A DNA stretch of 25,752 nt from Armatimonadota bacterium. Its GTDB lineage: Bacteria; Armatimonadota; Armatimonadia; Armatimonadales; Armatimonadaceae. Shown piece by piece: positions 1-7,553 of this stretch. A program made the position numbers and the translations under genes. The DNA is taken from contig JACMIS010000348.1 of NCBI GenBank assembly GCA_014381035.1, forward strand, positions 1 through 25,752. Reading direction: 5' to 3'. A model generated the notes under the pieces. That model searched no databases. It was not told where the DNA came from and saw only the letters and a list, made by a program, of their open reading frames with translations. How positions within the stretch are numbered: the stretch's first letter is position 1; the number at the start of each line of letters is the position of its first letter.

Positions 1-65
1 ATAATACCGATATTTCTAAATTTGTCTAAACTAGTGTTTGCCATTTTATAGGTGGTAAACGGTAA

Positions 66-114
66 GTGAAAAGCCAGAAAACTTTGCACTTAACACTTAG
101 CACTTCACTATTCA
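66..114. repeat. Short CACTTA-type tandem phrase repeat after rpsG
   Basis: The bases just beyond the rpsG stop contain degenerate copies of a short word (GCACTTAACACTTAGCACTT and a nearby TAAGTG in the opposite sense). It directly abuts the stop codon. It resembles the phrase-like intergenic repeats elsewhere in the window but is short and AT-rich, so chance low complexity is possible. The remaining bases 1-65 show no coding signal and no fusA start on the minus strand. Confidence 0.4.
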
Positions 115-585
115 TTAAAATCTGTAATGGGCAAACGCTTTATTTGCCTCTGCCATTCGGTGAACTTCATCCTTCTTTTTCACCGAACCGCCGCGATTGT
201 TCATCGCGTCAATCAATTCGCCGACCAGACGATCCTGCATCGTTTTTTCGCCGCGCCCGCGTGCGTATGAAACAATCCAACGAATCGCCAGCGTATTTTT
301 CCGGTCGCGCGTAACCTCAAGCGGGACTTGATAAGTCGCACCGCCGATACGGCGTGATTTGACTTCCAGAGTCGGCGCAACATTTTCAAGCGCCTTTTTA
401 AAAACCTTCAGCGGTTCTTCGCCCGTTTTATCGGCAACCTGTTTCATCGCCCCGTAAAAAATCTTTTCGGCAACCGTTTTTTTACCCTGCCACATAATGC
501 CGTTGATAAATTTCGTAACGACCACGCTGTTATAAATCGGGTCCGGCAAAACATCTCTTTTTTCTGCAACTCTTCTTCTTGGCAT
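115..585 (-). CDS. rpsG: 30S ribosomal protein S7
   Basis: This is the small-subunit protein that nucleates folding of the 16S rRNA 3' domain and lies near the decoding and E-site region. The 156-residue product has the usual bacterial S7 length and landmarks: an N-terminal PRRR start, a [18 protein letters not shown] stretch near residue 25, [11 protein letters not shown] near residue 83, and a C-terminal [13 protein letters not shown] tail. It follows rpsL on the same strand with a 67-base gap, the classical str-operon order, and is probably transcribed from the rpsL promoter. The gap holds a perfect 15-base inverted repeat, which is unusual inside a ribosomal operon. Downstream, fusA does not begin within the 114 bases available, so the operon may stop here or be split from fusA/tuf. 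Confidence 0.98.
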   Translation of the reverse strand: MPRRRVAEKRDVLPDPIYNSVVVTKFINGIMWQGKKTVAEKIFYGAMKQVADKTGEEPLKVFKKALENVAPTLEVKSRRIGGATYQVPLEVTRDRKNTLAIRWIVSYARGRGEKTMQDRLVGELIDAMNNRGGSVKKKDEVHRMAEANKAFAHYRF

Positions 586-602
586 AATTCCTTCGAGTTA
601 TG

Positions 603-645
603 AATTTTAAGTTTTGAGTTAATTCAAAATTCAAAACTTAAAATT
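603..645. repeat. Perfect AT-rich inverted repeat between rpsL and rpsG
   Basis: The arms AATTTTAAGTTTTGA (603-617) and TCAAAACTTAAAATT (631-645) are exact reverse complements around a 13-base loop. The inner loop also contains TTTTGA/TCAAAA, giving a layered palindrome. It fills most of the rpsL-rpsG gap. It could be a mobile palindromic repeat or an RNA element where S7 or another factor acts; the sequence does not decide between these. Confidence 0.75.
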
Positions 646-652
646 AAAAATT

Positions 653-1036
653 CTATTTCCCGCCTTTCGGTCGTTTCGCTCCATATTTCGAGCGGGCTTG
701 GTTACGATTGGCAACGCCGGAAGCGTCAAGCGTTCCGCGAATGACGTGATAACGAACACCCGGCAAATCTTTCACACGACCGCCGCGAATCATCACGACG
801 CTATGTTCTTGCAGGTTGTGTCCGATGCCCGGGATGTAAGCGGTAACTTCGGTACCGGTTCCCGCGAGGCGCACACGAGCGGTTTTGCGAAGAGCCGAGT
901 TCGGTTTCTTCGGAGTCATGGTTCGGACGATGAGGCAGACGCCACGCTTTTGCGGGTTGCCTTTAAGGGCGGGCGATTTGGACTTCTTTTTGACCTGATC
1001 GCGCCCTTTTCGCACCAACTGGCTGATTGTCGGCAT
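653..1036 (-). CDS. rpsL: 30S ribosomal protein S12
   Basis: S12 sits at the decoding centre and controls accuracy; streptomycin-resistance mutations map to it. The 127-residue product has the family signatures KKPNSALRK (about residues 43-51) and [26 protein letters not shown], with the lysines and the aspartate of the PNSALRK and RVKDLPG loops in wild-type form. The start at 1036 is chosen because [12 protein letters not shown] is the universal S12 N-terminus; the frame stays open upstream to 1237, but that part has no S12 similarity and overlaps the promoter. A moderate GAAAGAAA purine tract precedes the ATG. It is the first gene of the rpsL-rpsG transcript. Confidence 0.98.
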   Translation of the reverse strand: MPTISQLVRKGRDQVKKKSKSPALKGNPQKRGVCLIVRTMTPKKPNSALRKTARVRLAGTGTEVTAYIPGIGHNLQEHSVVMIRGGRVKDLPGVRYHVIRGTLDASGVANRNQARSKYGAKRPKGGK

Positions 1037-1208
1037 AAGGTTTCTTTCTATCGGTTGCTTTGTTCGCTCGCAAATTGCGGTCTGATTTCGCAATATGCCG
1101 GGACACTTGCCGAGGAAGACGTATACGAAAACGTCACCCGGACTCGTCCCGCACGCGCAAGCCGTGAGACAGCGAATTCCCTCACACGACCTACCGCGTA
1201 ACCGAGGG

Positions 1209-1237
1209 AGTATACCGGCAGAAAAGGCTGGTGTCAA
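1209..1237 (-). promoter_or_regulatory. Consensus sigma-70 promoter for rpsL-rpsG
   Basis: Read on the minus strand, TTGACA (1237-1232) is followed after exactly 17 bases by TATACT (1214-1209). Transcription would start near 1202, leaving an untranslated leader of about 165 bases before rpsL. The strength fits a ribosomal operon. Confidence 0.75.
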
Positions 1238-1286
1238 GAAAGACCACGAGTGTTCTACGGCAAGTCGGCTACTGGAAAAATAATCA

Positions 1287-1315
1287 TTGACAATTTAGAC
1301 GATCTATTGTATTGT
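1287..1315 (+). promoter_or_regulatory. Consensus promoter of the LacI-type regulator gene
   Basis: TTGACA (1287-1292), 17 bases, TATTGT (1310-1315). It is divergent from the rpsL promoter, and the two -35 boxes are about 50 bases apart. It likely drives the regulator and, by read-through, the glycan operon behind it. Confidence 0.65.
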
Positions 1316-1323
1316 AGAAACGT

Positions 1324-1357
1324 CCTACTGACTCAAGTCAGTGACTGCAATCAGTAG
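1324..1357 (+). promoter_or_regulatory. Probable LacI-family operator at the regulator promoter
   Basis: Overlapping palindromes lie just downstream of the -10 box. ACTGACT-CA-AGTCAGT occupies 1327-1342, the core AGTCA-G-TGACT occupies 1336-1346, and an outer CCTACTGA/TCAGTAGG pair lies near 1324-1331 and 1350-1357. The core begins 21 bases after the end of the -10 box, the same distance as an equivalent core at 10908. This position suits autorepression by the adjacent regulator. Confidence 0.6.
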
Positions 1358-1375
1358 GGTAGGGTATTATAGTCA

Positions 1376-2422
1376 ATGAACCGACGATCAACGCGCGACG
1401 ATGTTGCCAGGCAGGCGGGTGTTTCGAAGACCACAGTGACGTATGTTTTGGGAGAGCGCCATGATATCGCGATTCCCGAAGCGACTCGTGAGCGAGTCCG
1501 GTACGCCGCTCAGGAACTGGGCTATCGCCCCCATGCCGCCGCGAAAGCCCTCCGGTCGGGGCGTACTCAGGCTATCACCGTGGCGTTCCCGGTTCGTATC
1601 GGTGCCCACAACGCACACATTCTGCAAGTGATGGAACGGCAGACGAATGAGAACGGATTCCGGATGGTGGCGACCACCATCGGGCGTAATGGCACCGAGA
1701 GTGTCGAGACAGATCTGTCCGCAATATCGAGCAGCCTGACGGACGGAATCATCCTGGTGGACATGCCCGCGGTTTTTCATTCATCCATCGAGAGTAACAT
1801 CTCCAAAGGGAAAGCGATTGTTTCGGTCGGAGTGTTTACCGTACCGAATACAAACCGCGTCGAGGTAAATCTGGAGCAAGCGGCGCACGATGCCTTCCTG
1901 CACCTGATGGACTCGGGGCGGAGGCGCATCGCGATTTTCGGAGCCGGGATACACGAAGCGGAAGACGTGTTCGAATCGTTCGCCGCTCAGGGACAACTGG
2001 ATCCGCGTCTGTCTGCCTATCGGCGTTCGATGCACGAAGCAGGATACCCGCTCGAAGTGATTCCTGGCAGCCCTGGTAGTCGTCGGGCGAGCGTCAAAGC
2101 GATACAAACCTATGTCGCGCAAGAAGGTTGCCCGGACGCCCTGTTTTGCTGGAACGATGAGATGGCAGTCGCCGCGAGTTTCGCCCTGCGCGGGATCGGC
2201 TATCGGATCCCCGAAGATGTGCTCTTGGTCGGTTGCGACGGGTTGGAAGAGGGCGAGTATATGAACCCGTCTCTTTCCACCATTGTTCAACCCGTGGAGC
2301 AGATGTGCGCGGGGGCATGGAGACTGATGGTCAACTGTCTGGACAACCCAGCGGAGACGCAACGCCAGCATATACGAATGAACGCCAAATTTGTGGGGCG
2401 GGATTCCTCACAACAGCGGTAG
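1376..2422 (+). CDS. LacI-family transcriptional regulator
   Basis: A DNA-binding regulator expected to respond to a sugar. Residues 6-26 (TRDDVARQAGVSKTTVTYVL) are the LacI helix-turn-helix, followed by the hinge YRPHAAAKALRSGRT at about residues 51-65. The rest, to residue 348, is a periplasmic-binding-protein-like effector domain, with the late segments PDALFCWNDEMAVAA and IPEDVLLVGCDG typical of the family. The full length fits LacI proteins. It stands at the head of a galactan-type operon, with a palindromic operator between its promoter and start codon, so it probably represses itself and the genes downstream. A second copy of the operator core precedes the lectin gene at 11020. The effector is not readable from sequence; a galactose or galacto-oligosaccharide is the best guess from context. 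Confidence 0.93.
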   Translation: MNRRSTRDDVARQAGVSKTTVTYVLGERHDIAIPEATRERVRYAAQELGYRPHAAAKALRSGRTQAITVAFPVRIGAHNAHILQVMERQTNENGFRMVATTIGRNGTESVETDLSAISSSLTDGIILVDMPAVFHSSIESNISKGKAIVSVGVFTVPNTNRVEVNLEQAAHDAFLHLMDSGRRRIAIFGAGIHEAEDVFESFAAQGQLDPRLSAYRRSMHEAGYPLEVIPGSPGSRRASVKAIQTYVAQEGCPDALFCWNDEMAVAASFALRGIGYRIPEDVLLVGCDGLEEGEYMNPSLSTIVQPVEQMCAGAWRLMVNCLDNPAETQRQHIRMNAKFVGRDSSQQR

Positions 2423-2514
2423 TGCCTGTACGCGCTACCAATATACAAATACGGGTATGACGCCGGGTCGTTGTCCCGTTCCCGTTACAATCTATTATCC
2501 AAAGGAAAACTGTT

Positions 2515-3339
2515 ATGAAACATTGGAGTTATCGGTACACCAATCGAAGCAAAGCGAACGGCTTCACCCTGATCGAACTGCTTGTCGTCATCGCCATTAT
2601 CGCGATCCTCGCTGCTATCCTGTTTCCTGTGTTCGCTCAGGCACGACAGAAAGCCCGTCAGGCTACCTGTGTATCTAACCTGAAGCAGATCGGGATCGCT
2701 TCCATGATGTACCAGCAGGACTATGACGAAGCCTGGGTTCCCTTATGGACCATTGACAACGGCGGCACCTACGTCCCGTACTACAATCTCGTTGACACCT
2801 ACGTCAAAATGAAGCCGGGCACAAGTCGCAGCGGTCTCTGGCACTGCCCGTCCAACATTCCTCAGGACACCTGGTTCAACGAGTCCGCTACCCACCACTC
2901 CTATGTCGCGAGCACGTTGCGGAATCTGGGCACCGGTTGCGACGACACCCCGATCAGCAACGCCGGATGCACTGCGGACGCCAGCCTGGTCGCGCCGTCG
3001 AGCACTATCGTACTTGTCGAAAGCGGGACCGACTGGGACGCATGGGATTTCGCCATCGCTTCGCAGGGACTGTGGTCCGGCGGACCGACCCCCTGGATGT
3101 TCGCCGGTCATGCCCGACAGAGCAACTATCTTTTCGCGGACGGGCATGTCAAATCGTTGTCCCCGCTGCGGACCCTGGCGACTGCGGATGGTGGCAGCGC
3201 GTCGACAAACATGTGGACCACCACCCAACTGCCGTTCAGCGATGCGCCCTACTCGAACCAGAGCAGCTATCTCGACGGCGGCACCTATCAGGCGAACGCA
3301 CTGGCGAGTTTGAAAAAGACCGAATCCCTTTACAAGTAG
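2515..3339 (+). CDS. Pseudopilin with N-terminal methylation motif and H-X9-DG C-terminus
   Basis: A 274-residue type IV pilin-like protein. Residues 17-43 form the prepilin motif ([14 protein letters not shown], with Glu five after the cleavage-site Gly) and the hydrophobic helix, followed by [25 protein letters not shown]. The C-terminal part carries [17 protein letters not shown], the H-X9-DG signature of the DUF1559-like pseudopilins expanded in Armatimonadota, Planctomycetes and Lentisphaerota. A strong AAAGGA ribosome site at 2501-2506 supports the ATG. It should be processed by a prepilin peptidase and displayed at the membrane or surface. It is placed between the regulator and the beta-galactosidase gene, so it is probably co-induced with sugar uptake. 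A glycan-capture or secretion-related role is inference. Confidence 0.92.
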   Translation: MKHWSYRYTNRSKANGFTLIELLVVIAIIAILAAILFPVFAQARQKARQATCVSNLKQIGIASMMYQQDYDEAWVPLWTIDNGGTYVPYYNLVDTYVKMKPGTSRSGLWHCPSNIPQDTWFNESATHHSYVASTLRNLGTGCDDTPISNAGCTADASLVAPSSTIVLVESGTDWDAWDFAIASQGLWSGGPTPWMFAGHARQSNYLFADGHVKSLSPLRTLATADGGSASTNMWTTTQLPFSDAPYSNQSSYLDGGTYQANALASLKKTESLYK

Positions 3340-3356
3340 TCCCGTTAGCGTTTGCC

Positions 3357-3382
3357 TGTGCCCGGCGACGTCGCCGGGCACA
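3357..3382. repeat. Perfect 26-bp palindrome between the pseudopilin and GH35 genes
   Basis: TGTGCCCGGCGAC (3357-3369) is followed with no spacer by its exact reverse complement (3370-3382). It lies 17 bases after the pseudopilin stop and 16 bases before the probable TTG start of the next gene. In RNA it forms a very stable GC-rich hairpin without a U tract, so partial termination or mRNA protection is likelier than full termination. It could also be a protein-binding site. Confidence 0.8.
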
Positions 3383-3398
3383 ACAAGAGAGTATTATT

Positions 3399-5891
3399 TT
3401 GTTCACTGAAGAAACTTTTCCATCCACGCGGAATCCGAGCGGTTCCGAATCGAACGTCGTTGACGCGACGACACCGTTTTCCAGTGCGGTTGACGCTCGC
3501 TTCCGCATGGGGGCGTCGCGCTCCCCCGAAGGAAAGGAAATCACCGTAGATTCGCGTAGCCTCCTCCGGGACGGCGAACGGTGGCTCCCCGTGATGGGCG
3601 AGTTTCACTACGCGCGTTACCCCCGGACCGAATGGCGCGACGAACTCCTGAAAATGAAGATGGGCGGCATTGACATCGTCGCCACGTATGTTTTCTGGAT
3701 TCATCATGAGGAGATCGAAGGCGAGTTCGATTGGCACGATCAGCGGAACCTGCGCGAGTTTGTCGCCCTTTGCGGCGAGTTGGGTCTGTATTCGGTCGTC
3801 CGTGGGGGTCCCTGGTGCCATGGCGAAGTCCGAAATGGCGGCTTGCCGGATTGGCTACTGGCGAGCGGATGCCAGCCCCGCAGCGACGACCCGGCATATC
3901 TGCGCCCGGCACACCGCCTGTACGAGCAAATCGCCCGCCAGATCGAAGGACTACTCTGGAAGGACGGCGGTCCGGTGATCGGGTTCCAGTGCGAGAACGA
4001 GTATGGCGGTCCCGCCGAACACCTTCTGACGTTGAAAAACATCGCCCGCGAAGCCGGGATTGATGTCCCCCTTTATACGCGCACCGGCTGGCCCGAGTTG
4101 ACCACCGCCCCGCCACCCGGCGAACTGATGCCGCTTTTCGGCGGCTACCCGGACGGCTTCTGGGACCGAGCCGTATCCGAAATGCCGCCCGGATTCGCCG
4201 AGAACTTCCTTTTCCGCACTGTCCGTGCGGATGTGAGTGTCGCCACCGACCAGTTGGGCGTCCGCGAAATCGGCGAGGAGCCGGAAAACCGCTACTATCC
4301 GTACTTCGCCTGCGAGATCGGTGGCGGGATGATGCCGAGTTACCACCGCCGCATCCGCATCGCTCCCGCCGACATTACCGCGCTCGCCCTGGCGAAGATC
4401 GGCTCCGGCAATAACCTGCAGGGCTACTACATGTACCACGGGGGCACCAACCCCGAGGCAAAATTAACGACATTACAGGAATCGCAGGCAACAAACTACT
4501 GGAACGATCTGCCGGTCAAAACCTACGATTTTCAGGCACCGCTCGGCGAGTTCGGGCAGGTACGCCCGCATTATCACTCGCTACGCTGCCTGCACCAATT
4601 CCTGCGCGACTTCGGACCTGCACTTTCGACCATGCCAACGTTTCTGCCCGAAATGCTGCCCAAAAATACGGCCGACGATTCGACGCTGCGCTGGGCGGTT
4701 CGCACCGATGGGCGAAGCGGCTTCCTTTTCGTCAACAATTACCAGCGGCTCGCGGAAATGCCCCCAAAGTCAAATGTCCGCTTCGACATACGATTGGGCG
4801 GGGGAACGCTTTGCGTTCCGTCGGGACCGGTAACCATACCGGCGAATTCCAGTTTCTTCTGGCCCCTTCATCTTTCGTTCAACGGTGCCGACCTGATCTA
4901 TGCGACAGCGCAACCCCTCTGTCGCCTCACTGCGGGGCAGACGACCTACGTCGTGTTTTCCACCACGGGCGATGTGCCCGCCGAATTCGTCTTTGACGCG
5001 ACGGCGACCGTGGAATCGACTACCGGTACCGTCACGGCAACTGCCTCGGAAATCCGAATCGCACGGATCACTCCCGGAACCGACGCGGCGATCCGGTTGC
5101 GCACCCCGGCGAACACCCGACTGGTCGTGATTCTACTGGATGAGAAGCAGGCGATGACGTGCTGGAAAGCGGAATTACGGGGGCAGGAACGGCTTTTTCT
5201 GAGCGCCGCAACACTGATCTGCGGCGACGATTCCGTCCGTCTTAGCGCGACGGACCCGGCAGACTTTTCGGTGTCTATTTTACCTGCGCCTGCCTTGATG
5301 GATCAGAGCATGACGTTGGAGCCGACCAACGACGGATTGTTCCAGCACTTCGCCATCGTTCGGGACGCACCCGCCGCCACACTTCCCGTGAGCGTGGAAC
5401 AGATTCGCGCGGCGGGTACGCCACGACCCGTTTCGATGGGAAGCGCAGGTGTCGCCGAGGCACCCACGGACGACGACTTTGGAAACGCCGCGGTCTGGCG
5501 GATCGTCCTGCCGCAACCCGAGGATCTCACCCGCGATCTCATCCTCCGTATTCGCTATTACGGCGATGTGGCGCGTATTTACCGGAACGGCGTCCTGCTG
5601 AACGACAATTTCTACAACGGCGACCCGTTCGAGATCGGGCTACGGCGGTCCGCACCGGGCATTTATACGGACGAACTGTTGCTCAAGATCCTGCCGCTTT
5701 CGCCGGACGCGCCGATCTATTTGCCCGCCGATGCCTGGTCGCAAACAGACAATCAAGCCGCGCCTGTCATCGAGATCTATGAGACTTATACGGCAGAATT
5801 GACTGTGGTAGACGATAACGGTTCGCTACCATCTACCCATCCTTACGAACCCAGTTCTTTCCAGAAATTTAGAGCGAACACGAAAACGTGA
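3399..5891 (+). CDS. GH35-type beta-galactosidase, cytoplasmic
   Basis: Predicted to remove terminal beta-galactosyl residues from imported oligosaccharides. Of 830 residues, about 50-360 form the GH35 TIM barrel: GEFHYARYPRTEW near 67, VVRGGPWCHGEV near 133, the acid/base Glu in QCENEYGG (about E201) and the probable nucleophile in YFACEIGGG (about E306), then GYYMYHGGTNP. The C-terminal half is beta-rich, as in other GH35 enzymes. No signal peptide is seen. The start is uncertain: TTG at 3399 has an AAGAGAG ribosome site at good spacing, while the first ATG in frame is 3507; both keep the full barrel. Its TGA stop overlaps the GTG start of the next gene (GTGA), indicating translational coupling. 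Specificity within GH35 is not certain. Confidence 0.88.
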   Translation: MFTEETFPSTRNPSGSESNVVDATTPFSSAVDARFRMGASRSPEGKEITVDSRSLLRDGERWLPVMGEFHYARYPRTEWRDELLKMKMGGIDIVATYVFWIHHEEIEGEFDWHDQRNLREFVALCGELGLYSVVRGGPWCHGEVRNGGLPDWLLASGCQPRSDDPAYLRPAHRLYEQIARQIEGLLWKDGGPVIGFQCENEYGGPAEHLLTLKNIAREAGIDVPLYTRTGWPELTTAPPPGELMPLFGGYPDGFWDRAVSEMPPGFAENFLFRTVRADVSVATDQLGVREIGEEPENRYYPYFACEIGGGMMPSYHRRIRIAPADITALALAKIGSGNNLQGYYMYHGGTNPEAKLTTLQESQATNYWNDLPVKTYDFQAPLGEFGQVRPHYHSLRCLHQFLRDFGPALSTMPTFLPEMLPKNTADDSTLRWAVRTDGRSGFLFVNNYQRLAEMPPKSNVRFDIRLGGGTLCVPSGPVTIPANSSFFWPLHLSFNGADLIYATAQPLCRLTAGQTTYVVFSTTGDVPAEFVFDATATVESTTGTVTATASEIRIARITPGTDAAIRLRTPANTRLVVILLDEKQAMTCWKAELRGQERLFLSAATLICGDDSVRLSATDPADFSVSILPAPALMDQSMTLEPTNDGLFQHFAIVRDAPAATLPVSVEQIRAAGTPRPVSMGSAGVAEAPTDDDFGNAAVWRIVLPQPEDLTRDLILRIRYYGDVARIYRNGVLLNDNFYNGDPFEIGLRRSAPGIYTDELLLKILPLSPDAPIYLPADAWSQTDNQAAPVIEIYETYTAELTVVDDNGSLPSTHPYEPSSFQKFRANTKT

Positions 5892-6208
5892 ACCCTATGA
5901 GCATCGAAAACCTGAATCAAACGAATAGCCAGAAATTGATCATGATCGCCAGCATCATCGCCATCGTCGGAGCGATTGTCGCCGTCGGCTGGCTCGCGAA
6001 AAACTCTCTTGGCGATCCGGCACCGAGTGCGTCCCAGAAAATGGAACTGGACAAACACCCGATCCCCGAATGGGTTTCCCAGTATGCCGTGCAGTGTAAG
6101 GGCGACATAACCAAACTGAGCGCGGCGGATCAGCAGAAGGTCCAGGAAAAGTACCCCGGTCAGTCGGCACGCATCGTTATCCTGGTGGCGTACAAAAGCA
6201 AGAAATGA
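5888..6208 (+). CDS. Small one-helix membrane protein of the glycan operon
   Basis: Unrecognised 106-residue protein. Residues about 17-40 (KLIMIASIIAIVGAIVAVGWLA) form one strong transmembrane helix; the C-terminal 65 residues are polar with several lysines and a single Cys and end in VAYKSKK. The GTG start overlaps the GH35 stop by four bases; an alternative ATG lies at 5897. Its own stop overlaps the next start (ATGA). The tight coupling on both sides says it is made together with GH35 and the sugar-binding lipoprotein, suggesting an accessory role in the transporter or at the membrane. There is no prepilin motif and no lipobox. The function is unknown. Confidence 0.8.
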   Translation: MNPMSIENLNQTNSQKLIMIASIIAIVGAIVAVGWLAKNSLGDPAPSASQKMELDKHPIPEWVSQYAVQCKGDITKLSAADQQKVQEKYPGQSARIVILVAYKSKK

Positions 6209-7551
6209 GCAGGTTCCGCCACACGATCCGATGGGGGATCATTCCGTGCGCCCTGTTAATGGTCGCGGGTTGCACGCCGACTCAAATGACACCGGAAGGC
6301 GTGCTCTCGGCTGACACCGGAAATCCCCCCCACGGGGAAATCACCGTCTGGAGCTGGAACATCGCCGCGAAGGCCCTACAGGAGCGCATTCCTGCGTATG
6401 AAAAGCGGAACCCGTCCGTGCAAGTGACCGTGGATATGACCGGAGCACGCATGTCTACCCGGCTGATGCTCTCGCTCGCGGCAGGGGTCGGCGCACCGGA
6501 CGTTTCCCAACTGCAAATCAGCGATGCCCCCCACTATATCGCCACGCGTCGCCTCGCGGACCTGACACCGGTCGCCGCCAAATACAAGGCGATGTTTCCG
6601 TCCGCACAGTGGGAATCCTGTACCCTTGATGGCAAGGTGTATGCGATTCCGTGGGACACGGGACCGTGCGCGGTGTTCTATAAGCGCGATATTTTCGCCA
6701 AATATGGCATTGACCCCGCGACGATAGAAACCTGGGACGATTACGTTCGCGCCGGAGAAACGATCCGGACAAAGTCGAACGGGCGGACAAAGATGCTGCC
6801 GCTCGGCTCCAACGACTTAGAACCGATGTTCGAGATCCTGCTCCAGCAAACCGGCGGACAAATTTTCGATGCAGACGGGCGTCTTGCCCTCGATTCCCCC
6901 AAAGCGCGACAGGCATTGGAAGTCATCCGGCGCATTCGTCGGGCGAACATCCACTCCGATGTCGCCGCGTACAGCCAGGAATGGATGGCGGGTTTTGCAG
7001 ACGATTCGATTGCCAGTTATCCCGGCGCGGTCTGGCTCGCTGGAACCCTCAAGGATACGGCGAAAGACGTTCCCGGCAAAAAAACGCAGTGGGGCGTGTT
7101 CCGCCTACCCGCCGTCACAAAAGGTGGTCTCCGTGTCGCCAATAGCGGCGGTTCGGTGCTGGTGATTCCCGCATCGTGCGCCAATAAAGCGGCGGCGTGG
7201 TCGTTTATCGAGTATGTTCTCTGCACGGGCGAGGGGCAGTTGGCGCAATATAAAACCAGTAGCCTGTATCCGTCGTTCCTGCCCGCTCTGCAGGATAGCG
7301 TGATGGACGAACCCGACCCGCTGTTCGGCGGTCAGCCCGTGGGTCGCCTTTTCGCTACGGACATTACGAAGATCGCGCGGCTGAACCGGACGCGCGATTG
7401 GATGGAAGCTACGGGCTATACCCGTCAGGGACTCAGCCACTGGGCGAGCGAAGGCATGACCGACGACGCCGTACTCACCGAACTGACGCGCAAACTGCGG
7501 GAGCGTCTCGACGTTTCCGTTGTCAGCGACGCGAACCGGGACGGGAACTAG
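6205..7551 (+). CDS. ABC sugar-transporter substrate-binding lipoprotein
   Basis: An extracytoplasmic solute-binding protein of the carbohydrate (MalE/UgpB-like, family 1) class, 448 residues. The N-terminus is basic, then hydrophobic, and ends in the lipobox VAGC (Cys23), so the mature protein is lipid-anchored. The mature part opens with EITVWSWNIAAKALQERIPAYEKRNPSVQV, a classic start for this family. Later landmarks are GKVYAIPWDTGPCAVFYKRDIFAKYGI and TWDDYVRAGETI. It starts in a 4-base overlap with the preceding small gene and is followed by two permease genes. By operon content the ligand is probably a beta-galacto-oligosaccharide. Confidence 0.94.
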   Translation: MSRFRHTIRWGIIPCALLMVAGCTPTQMTPEGVLSADTGNPPHGEITVWSWNIAAKALQERIPAYEKRNPSVQVTVDMTGARMSTRLMLSLAAGVGAPDVSQLQISDAPHYIATRRLADLTPVAAKYKAMFPSAQWESCTLDGKVYAIPWDTGPCAVFYKRDIFAKYGIDPATIETWDDYVRAGETIRTKSNGRTKMLPLGSNDLEPMFEILLQQTGGQIFDADGRLALDSPKARQALEVIRRIRRANIHSDVAAYSQEWMAGFADDSIASYPGAVWLAGTLKDTAKDVPGKKTQWGVFRLPAVTKGGLRVANSGGSVLVIPASCANKAAAWSFIEYVLCTGEGQLAQYKTSSLYPSFLPALQDSVMDEPDPLFGGQPVGRLFATDITKIARLNRTRDWMEATGYTRQGLSHWASEGMTDDAVLTELTRKLRERLDVSVVSDANRDGN

Positions 7552-7553
7552 CC

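Noticed and set aside
1037..1237. 67-codon in-frame N-terminal extension of rpsL
   Set aside because: It has no S12 similarity, overlaps the consensus promoter, and the universal S12 start lies at 1036.
2471..2498. Promoter TTGTCC-N16-TATTAT before the first pseudopilin
   Set aside because: The expected transcription start would fall within or after the ribosome site at 2501-2506; read-through from the lacI promoter is simpler.
2937..3398. N-terminal extension of the GH35 frame back to 2937
   Set aside because: It overlaps the pseudopilin gene in another frame, has no GH35 similarity and reads through the intergenic palindrome.
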